Source: JABDJZ01 sp047619685 (GTDB taxonomy: Bacteria > Bacteroidota > Rhodothermia > Rhodothermales > UBA10348). Taken from it: 64,000 bases of DNA. The first letter of the stretch is position 1, and every line of letters starts with the position of its first letter. Below, piece by piece: positions 58,585 through 64,000 of the stretch. Below the pieces are notes generated by a model. The model did no database searches and was not told where the DNA came from. It saw only the letters and a program-made list of their open reading frames with translations. The stretch covers positions 1-64,000 of the forward strand of contig JBLHLC010000019.1 of NCBI GenBank assembly GCA_047619685.1, in the 5' to 3' direction. The position numbers were made by a program, and so were the translations under genes.

Positions 58585-60999
58585 TCAGAAGGTATGGCCG
58601 ATTCCGAACTGAGGCACGAATTGAGAGAACCCATCCGGCATAAATTCGCCGCTTCTCAAGGGATCGTGGACTTTGAAGGCAAAATCCAGGCGAACTATAA
58701 GGTACTCCCAACCCAATCGAACGCCGAATCCCGAGCCGATCCCTAATTCCTTGTAGAACTGGTCCAGCTTGAAATGTCCGGCCTCCGGTCCAGGGTTTCG
58801 GGGCCCGGCCCACACGTTTCCGACATCAATGAAGAGTGCCAGGCTCCAGTCGGCCTCCAACAGGCCTCGGATCACCACGCGGCGATGTTCGACCGACGCC
58901 TCCAGTTTGATTTCGCCTCCCAGAATGTTGGTACCTCCTACGCCAACGCTATCAGAGAAGGAGGCCGAGCCCGGCCCCAACTCCCGGAGACGCCACGCGC
59001 GGACGCTTGAGGAGCCTCCGCTATAAAAACGGCGGTCAAAGGGCACGACGTCCGCCGCCCCCAAGGGCTGAGCGACGCCCACGACCGTTTTCCATGCCAC
59101 GACGCTTCGCGCCGAAAGTCGCAGATACTGGCGAAGGTCAACAAAACCCCGCACGTACTGGCGGTAAATCAGACGGTCTTCCCGATCGGTACCGCCAAAG
59201 AAGGGCAGCCCCGGAAGGCTGTTTTCCACGTTGCCGGGGTCAAACACAAAGCGGTCCAGGAGGTAGGGGAGATTTCCGCCCACCTCAATGGAGCCCTCGT
59301 AGAGGTGGCCTTCGTCTCTCCGAAAAGGGTCCACCCTCCCGCTACGGAGGGTGTATCGGAGGGCGTTGTTGATCTGAGGTTGTGTGTAGTCTTCGATGAT
59401 CTGTCCCTGCTGCACGGGGTCTTCGATTGACGCCAGCACATCATCAAGAAAAACATCTCCAAAACCGGCCAGTGTGTCGGGATTGGAAACACTCAGATCC
59501 AGAATGTCCACAAAAGAGGTGAGCGTCCGGGAGTGTCTAAGTTCAAGTCGAAAGCCCAGGTTGCCCCGGCCACGAAGGACGAGGCGGAGCGCGTCTCGGC
59601 GGGCCGCCAGGAAGCTGACCGAAACCCGCGTCCGGGAGTCATAAAGATCCAGAGCGCCACTCAGTCCGGCAAACGGCCACGTCAGGTAGGGGTAGGAAAT
59701 GGTCCCCGATATGTCCCATTGGGTGCTCGTGAACCCTTTTTGGAGCCCGAGGTCAGCGGCGATTGTACCTGTCGAGCGCAGGCGAAATGACTCTCCACCA
59801 CCAAAAAGATTCAGGTTGGAGTAGCTCACTCCCAGGCCGGTTCCGATTTCGTTATCACTGTCCGCGAATCCTCCGCTCCTCTGAAGCATGAAGGTCTCCA
59901 GTTGGACGCGGTGACGGTCTCTGGTCTGAAGCTCCAGGTGGAGTCCAATCCCGGTTTGGGCGGAATCTGGCGCCAGGGTTCGGATCTCCGTAAATGCAAA
60001 AACCCCGATGTCGTCCAGTCTACGCTTGGTGGTCCTGACCAGACTTTGGTCAAACCACTGCCCCGGCCGGAACTGGAGGGTTCGCCTCAGCGCGTTCGGG
60101 TCGATCCGGGAATCGCCCGCGACGTAGCCGGGGATCAGTATATCGGCTCCGGCCTCCATGGGGACGCGCACGGTATCCACCCGGACGGGTACATCGTCCT
60201 GAGGGCCCGTAATTTGGTAGGACAAGTCCCCGAAACGATACCTGTATCCCAGGCGCACGTCCATCACGACGTCAAAAGAGTCCGGCCTGGAGGGGATCAC
60301 GACCGCGTGGATCGAATCCCGCGTGATGAATGGGTAGCCGGTGTTCCGCAGGTAGTTCAGTATCCGGCGACCCTCTTCCAGTAGCAGTGGTTCGGAGTAG
60401 CGCTGGTTGCCTTTGAGTTGGAGCAATCCGTCTACAGGACGCCCAAGAAGGCCGTCCCGGACCAACTGCGCTCGGCTGTCCGGCTCCAGTGCCTCCAACC
60501 CGGCATACCGAACGTTGCGAATAAAGGTGGGGTCGCCCGGGACGATGTCAAAGATGACGTGTGTGTTCTTCCGGCCCCGCGAAGTATCAATGTCGGCCCG
60601 TATCGAGGCCCGCCGAAAGCCCTCCTGGTTGTAGAAGAGCCTCAGCCGCTCGACGTCTGCCGCCACAACCGAGGTGTCCAGGGCCGCCGCCGGCTCTCCA
60701 GACGCTCGAACTCCGCGGCCCAGGCGCCCGCCCATCGCGTCCCCGAAGCGGTAGAGCCACAACCACCACGTGACGCCCGGAATCTCAAGAAGGCGACGGT
60801 TACCACGGGTCCGCGTCCGCAGCTGAAGTTGCTCGCGGGAGAACACCAGGTCTCCCCGGAAACGGACAAGAGCCACCCGGTCCTCCGGGCTTGAAAGTCC
60901 TAGAGGAACCTGTTCGCCGGCGATGGGAGTCTGCGCACTGGCAGAATTACTGCATCCAACGGCGGCCAAAAAGATGAGGCCGACGAGGATACGACGCAT
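58585..60999 (-). CDS. Omp85/TamL-type outer-membrane assembly protein
   Basis: This is an 804-residue protein with signal peptide (MRRILVGLIFLAAVGCSNSA, with a Cys that could be lipidated). Residues ~100-400 contain POTRA domains (GDPTFIRNVRYAGLEALEPD and ...FRPGQWFDQSLVRTTKRRLD). Residues ~400-804 form a 16-strand barrel. The L6/strand motif is GGSSSVRAWRLRELGPGS: V-R-A-W in place of V-R-G-Y/F, as in Bacteroidota TamL/BamA-like proteins. The protein ends QFVPQFGIGHTF with a C-terminal Phe. It should insert proteins into, or export them across, the outer membrane. The CNB gene is 2 bp downstream. Confidence 0.92.
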   Translation of the reverse strand: MRRILVGLIFLAAVGCSNSASAQTPIAGEQVPLGLSSPEDRVALVRFRGDLVFSREQLQLRTRTRGNRRLLEIPGVTWWLWLYRFGDAMGGRLGRGVRASGEPAAALDTSVVAADVERLRLFYNQEGFRRASIRADIDTSRGRKNTHVIFDIVPGDPTFIRNVRYAGLEALEPDSRAQLVRDGLLGRPVDGLLQLKGNQRYSEPLLLEEGRRILNYLRNTGYPFITRDSIHAVVIPSRPDSFDVVMDVRLGYRYRFGDLSYQITGPQDDVPVRVDTVRVPMEAGADILIPGYVAGDSRIDPNALRRTLQFRPGQWFDQSLVRTTKRRLDDIGVFAFTEIRTLAPDSAQTGIGLHLELQTRDRHRVQLETFMLQRSGGFADSDNEIGTGLGVSYSNLNLFGGGESFRLRSTGTIAADLGLQKGFTSTQWDISGTISYPYLTWPFAGLSGALDLYDSRTRVSVSFLAARRDALRLVLRGRGNLGFRLELRHSRTLTSFVDILDLSVSNPDTLAGFGDVFLDDVLASIEDPVQQGQIIEDYTQPQINNALRYTLRSGRVDPFRRDEGHLYEGSIEVGGNLPYLLDRFVFDPGNVENSLPGLPFFGGTDREDRLIYRQYVRGFVDLRQYLRLSARSVVAWKTVVGVAQPLGAADVVPFDRRFYSGGSSSVRAWRLRELGPGSASFSDSVGVGGTNILGGEIKLEASVEHRRVVIRGLLEADWSLALFIDVGNVWAGPRNPGPEAGHFKLDQFYKELGIGSGFGVRLGWEYLIVRLDFAFKVHDPLRSGEFMPDGFSQFVPQFGIGHTF

Positions 61000-61034
61000 A
61001 TGCGAAACGACCTGCTAGCTCGGCTATCGCCGAA

Positions 61035-61253
61035 TCATTCCTCTTCGAAATAGAAGTCGTCGTCGCCCGTGGGATAGTCTGGCCAGACCTCCTCGATACT
61101 CTCGTAAGGCTCTCCGTCGTCTTCCATGACGCTGAGATTATCAAGCACCTCGGACGGGGCACCGGTCCTGTCCGCATAGTCCATGAGTTCCACCCGGGTT
61201 GCGGGCCAAGGGGCATCCTCCAGAAAGGAGGCCAAGTCAAGAGTCCAGTACAT
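61035..61253 (-). CDS. DUF2795-domain small protein
   Basis: This is a 72-residue acidic protein: MYWTLDLASFLEDAPWPATR, then VELMDYADRTGAPSEVLDNL, SVMEDDGEPYESIEEVW. It matches the DUF2795 pattern (hhxxLxxxxxPATkxELxxYAxxxGAPxxVLxxLxxL) and ends FYFEEE. Function is unknown; these are often near redox or regulatory genes. It is transcribed toward the Omp85 gene (35 bp away). Confidence 0.85.
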   Translation of the reverse strand: MYWTLDLASFLEDAPWPATRVELMDYADRTGAPSEVLDNLSVMEDDGEPYESIEEVWPDYPTGDDDFYFEEE

Positions 61254-61409
61254 GCTTAGATCAGAGACGCAGAAACACCTGCGGGCACTATAGGATGTTG
61301 CATAATCAAATGCAAGACGAGTCCAATGCCAATGTGGAGCATCGGAAAGGAGCGCTTAGAGCCACGACCTCCCATTCCGTTCCGCCTGCGGACCGCTGGA
61401 AAATAGAGA

Positions 61410-62387
61410 TCAGTCGAAAATGACCGATGTATTCTCCGCCTCTCTCAGTATTTCCTGGTAGGCGGCCGGCGTCAGGCTGGGCGCGAGGAAATAGATAGGG
61501 TTCAACGCCCGGCCTTCCAGATCCCTCACCTCGTAATGCAGGTGAGGTGATTTTGAGAGGCCGGTATTACCGCTGAAAGCGATGAGATCGCCGCGTTTCA
61601 CGGGGTTACCTCTCCGAAGTCCCTTTGCAAAGCCACGAAGGTGTGCATACACCGTCACGTAACCGGCGGTTGGGTGTTTGATCTTGACGTAGTTGCCAAA
61701 CCCACTGCCTCTTGAGGCCTCGAGGACGATGCCGTCACCCGATGCATACACGGGCGTGCCCGAATTCACGTTGATGTCCACTCCATAGTGCATGCGCCGC
61801 ACTTTGAGAATGGGATGGTCTCTCATCTTGAAACCCGAAATCACGCGACCTTCGGCTGGAATGATAATCGGCATCTCGCGCAGACGCTGGCTGTAGTTTA
61901 CCGCGTAGTCCGCCAACTCCTTATAACTGTCTGACTGAAGTCCAACCTGCAACTCAAGCCGGTCAAGGCCCTGGGCTGTGGAACGGAGAATGGAAGATGC
62001 CGACGTACTGAAGCGACTAAAGCCGGCATACGCGTCGGAACCACCAACACCCACCTGGCGGACATCGTCTGAAATGGGATCGGCCTGGAAGAGGGTCCGA
62101 TAGAGCTCCTGGTCTCTCTCCCCAAGTTGTTTCAACTCAGTCGATACCGAGGACATCCGTGCGTCAAAGGTTGCCAGTTGCTCCTGCAGCGCATCGTTCT
62201 CGGCACGAAGGGCGAGTTCCTGTGGCGTCTCGACGATGTGATCCATTCCCCAGGTCAAGCCGAGGGCGAGGAATACGGCGATGGAAACGACGCCCGCAAC
62301 CTGCAGCTGCAGCCGGCGTCGTCTGCTCTTTAACTCCACAAACGAGCAGGAGTCAGAGTCGTAGTAATAATAGCGATGTTTTGCCAT
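61410..62387 (-). CDS. M23-family (LytM) peptidoglycan endopeptidase
   Basis: This is a 325-residue product from ATG 62387 (MAKHRYYYYDSDSCSFVELK); 51 more upstream codons are possible. One membrane helix (VAGVVSIAVFLALGLTWGMD, residues ~30-50) is followed by a coiled coil (ELALRAENDALQEQLATFDA) and the C-terminal LytM domain: MHYGVDINVNSGTPVYASGD (H-x-x-x-D), VTVYAHLRGFA and KSPHLHYEVRDL (H-x-H). All zinc ligands are present, so it is probably an active peptidoglycan endopeptidase anchored in the inner membrane. The N-terminal tyrosine run YYYYD is unusual. Confidence 0.93.
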   Translation of the reverse strand: MAKHRYYYYDSDSCSFVELKSRRRRLQLQVAGVVSIAVFLALGLTWGMDHIVETPQELALRAENDALQEQLATFDARMSSVSTELKQLGERDQELYRTLFQADPISDDVRQVGVGGSDAYAGFSRFSTSASSILRSTAQGLDRLELQVGLQSDSYKELADYAVNYSQRLREMPIIIPAEGRVISGFKMRDHPILKVRRMHYGVDINVNSGTPVYASGDGIVLEASRGSGFGNYVKIKHPTAGYVTVYAHLRGFAKGLRRGNPVKRGDLIAFSGNTGLSKSPHLHYEVRDLEGRALNPIYFLAPSLTPAAYQEILREAENTSVIFD

Positions 62388-62791
62388 GCGGCGACGGGGA
62401 CCGACATTCGGCCGATGGAGCTGTCTAGGGCTGTTATCGGCGGATGTTGTGATTTCGGAAGTTTCCGAACTGATGCGCATAACGTTGATTCGGCCTTCTT
62501 TTCGTCCATCCACGAAGTTTCGGACAGGGATTCCGCTCACTCCAGGGTGCTGTAACGAGTTATATCGGGCAATGTCGGGGTCTTCCCAGGTGTTTTTGCC
62601 GGGTGTGGCCGATCAAACGGTTAGGTGATGCGAATCAGGTCAGTCGAGGGGAACTGCCCAGACTGCGAGCGCAGTCAAGACAAAAGTAGCGAACGAAGCC
62701 TTTGAAATCAACGCCGAGTTGGTAGTCGGGCAGCGCGTGCTCAGGTATCGGGGTGCTGGCATTCCGGAGCTGATGTTCACTCGCTCGGCCA
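62388..62791. other. 404-bp intergenic region, no gene supported
   Basis: It lies between the SpoIIE-type phosphatase stop and the M23 peptidase start (both minus). A frame through 62635-63027 on the minus strand overlaps the phosphatase gene antiparallel in phase and shows no homology. The region holds GAAGTTTCCGAAC-like short inverted repeats near 62456 and a GC-rich hairpin near 62670, but nothing that I can name. A promoter for the M23 gene is expected here. Confidence 0.5.
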
Positions 62792-63919
62792 TCACGAGAC
62801 CCCGGAAGCCGCCGGCAGCAGTTTTTCCGGCTTCCGCCGCAGTATGGCGACCGAGAGGTCGTCGCTGGGCCTGGCCGAGCCAACAAACGAGGTGACAGCC
62901 TGAATAATGAACTCTCCGACCTCCGCCGCAGAGCGTCCGTGGGCAGTTTCCAGAAGCCGATGAAGCCGGTCGTCGCCGAAGAAGGAGCCGTATGAATCCC
63001 GCGCTTCGGTGACACCGTCACTGACAATCACGAGCAGGTCCCCGAAGTCTAGATTGACGTCTACTTCCACGTATCGCGCGGTGGGGAGGAGGCCGATGGC
63101 TGGTCCACCCTTTTTCATCTCTCTGGCCCCCGCCGTGGTGACCAGAATGGGGGGGAGATGTCCTGCGTTCACGAAGCGTACGACGGGCGACTTTGCCGAG
63201 ACCTCAGCATAGACTAGTGACGCAAAACGTCCCGGAAGACTATCCCGATTGAATATTTCGTTGACCCGCGCGCCAAGTTCAGCCAGCGACCGAATCGAGG
63301 GCGAAATCGCACGGACCGTGGCCTGAAGCTTCGCCATGAAGAGGGCGGCAGGCAAGCCTTTTCCCGACACGTCCCCGAGTGAAATCGCAAACCGATCCGT
63401 CTCCACCAGCTGGCAATCCACCATATCGCCTCCTACGTCGCTCGCGGGCTCGGTGTAGAGCCATGTATCCCAGCCCTGGAATGTTGGGCGACGCTCGGGC
63501 ATGAGGGCCGATTGGACCGCCCAGCCCGCCTGCAGTTCGTCCCGGGCAAGCAGCTTGTCTTTCAGTTCCAGTCCGAGGATGAACAGGAGCGCCACGAATC
63601 CCATGAGCAGGTTCCCCGTGTCACCCTGGGCACCATCGGCGGCCAGCACAAAACCGATCAAAAGGATGATGCGGCGGGTCGGCGTCAGCTTCAGGAATAG
63701 GCTCTTGGCCAGATGCCACGAAGAGTACAGCCAGCGCTTGATGGTCCCCATCTCGGCCAATTGGCCGCGCGTTTCCTTGTCCAGGTAGAAGTCGTAGCTC
63801 TCCTTGAGATCCTGTCTCAGTGTCTGGGGAATCTCGCCCGTCTTGAAATCACGGAAAAGCGACTCCGCCATGCGGGCCGATTTTTCGTAGATGGTCTTTA
63901 ACTCGGGTGGTACGGCCAT
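62792..63919 (-). CDS. SpoIIE-type PP2C phosphatase with membrane hairpin
   Basis: This is a 375-residue product from ATG 63919 (MAVPPELKTIYEKSARMAES); ATG 63940 would add seven residues. The N-terminal ~100 residues are helical and include two hydrophobic segments (IILLIGFVLAADGAQGDTGN is the first; LLMGFVALLFILGLELKDKL the second). Then comes the SpoIIE/RsbU phosphatase domain: ASDVGGDMVDCQLVETDRFA, LGDVSGKGLPAALFMAKLQA, FVNAGHLPPILVT, VIVSDGVTEARDSYGSFFGD and the C-terminal SDDLSVAILRRKP with the Mn/Mg ligand Asp. It dephosphorylates anti-anti-sigma factors or similar partners; none lies within the window. Confidence 0.92.
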   Translation of the reverse strand: MAVPPELKTIYEKSARMAESLFRDFKTGEIPQTLRQDLKESYDFYLDKETRGQLAEMGTIKRWLYSSWHLAKSLFLKLTPTRRIILLIGFVLAADGAQGDTGNLLMGFVALLFILGLELKDKLLARDELQAGWAVQSALMPERRPTFQGWDTWLYTEPASDVGGDMVDCQLVETDRFAISLGDVSGKGLPAALFMAKLQATVRAISPSIRSLAELGARVNEIFNRDSLPGRFASLVYAEVSAKSPVVRFVNAGHLPPILVTTAGAREMKKGGPAIGLLPTARYVEVDVNLDFGDLLVIVSDGVTEARDSYGSFFGDDRLHRLLETAHGRSAAEVGEFIIQAVTSFVGSARPSDDLSVAILRRKPEKLLPAASGVS

Positions 63920-64000
63920 AAAGCAGTCGGGATGGCGCATACTACGGCCCAATTTTCAAATTGGTGCAGCCCTGCAGCGGGTGCGTACTTTGACCGTCAG

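Noticed and set aside
62635..63027. 130-codon minus-strand frame near the SpoIIE gene
   Set aside because: It lies mostly inside the phosphatase gene in another phase and shows no homology or start with a ribosome-binding site.
1..64000. CRISPR array or intact insertion sequence
   Set aside because: No evenly spaced direct repeats with unique spacers and no transposase frame were found on either strand.

Overview
This is a GC-rich bacterial chromosome segment of about 64 kb, most likely from a Rhodothermales/Rhodothermota-type relative of the Bacteroidota. The pointers are a secreted protein with a type IX secretion C-terminal tail, a DUF5916 outer-membrane protein, a 2-oxoglutarate dehydrogenase E1 fused to an E2 catalytic domain, a two-subunit 2-oxoglutarate:ferredoxin oxidoreductase, a GlnN-type (type III) glutamine synthetase, FucP/FucU, FloA and a TamL-like Omp85 protein. 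This placement is inferred from gene content, not from a phylogeny. No rRNA operon, CRISPR array, prophage or complete insertion sequence was seen.

Layout. 1-1.3 kb: the end of a haloalkane dehalogenase, a small ABM-fold monooxygenase and a TetR regulator. 1.3-8.3 kb: an eroded accessory region. It holds a TPR protein, hemL and hemH that each look collapsed by internal deletion, a pectate-lyase-like gene without a start, a T9SS-exported beta-propeller protein, and a 66-bp perfect duplication of the 3' end plus terminator of a tRNA-Ile2(CAU) gene, which resembles the two ends of a tRNA-targeted integration. 8.4-19 kb: a DUF5916 protein, a VapBC toxin-antitoxin pair, an S9 peptidase, a cytochrome P450, a PhyH dioxygenase, and an Lrp regulator next to type III glutamine synthetase with palindromes between the divergent genes. 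19-24.9 kb: an S8 protease lipoprotein divergent from an ECF sigma factor, then purB, folA and thyA. 25-33.2 kb (all minus strand): fucose-type transporter and mutarotase, an ATP-grasp ligase, a nucleotidyltransferase/GHMP-kinase fusion, an S10 carboxypeptidase, ApaG, a BtpA-family protein and a UbiA prenyltransferase. 33.3-42.6 kb (plus): korA-korB, rpmE, pyrimidine nucleoside phosphorylase, then a tight operon of pspA, a half-PspA paralogue, a membrane coiled-coil protein, a crotonase and a CNNM/CBS transporter. 42.6-47.8 kb (minus): a compact operon of amidohydrolase, moaA, moaC, floA, dodecin and two small unknowns. 47.9-48.0 kb: a MITE-like element. 48-64 kb: dtd, rdgB, a sulfatase, rpsU, the E1-E2 2-oxoglutarate enzyme, an epimerase, rlmD, a cyclic-nucleotide-binding protein, the Omp85 protein, a DUF2795 protein, an M23 peptidase and a SpoIIE-type phosphatase.

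How the parts fit. The core carries nucleotide metabolism (purB, thyA, folA, deoA/pdp, rdgB), translation (rpsU, rpmE, dtd, rlmD), central carbon metabolism (two different enzymes for 2-oxoglutarate oxidation), nitrogen assimilation (Lrp-GlnN), molybdopterin synthesis (moaA, moaC) and envelope maintenance (PspA module, FloA, Omp85, M23 peptidase). The less described parts are the PspA operon with its half-length paralogue and membrane partner, the fucose-linked nucleotidyltransferase-kinase fusion, the FloA-dodecin operon tail, and the repeat-bearing N-terminus of KorB.
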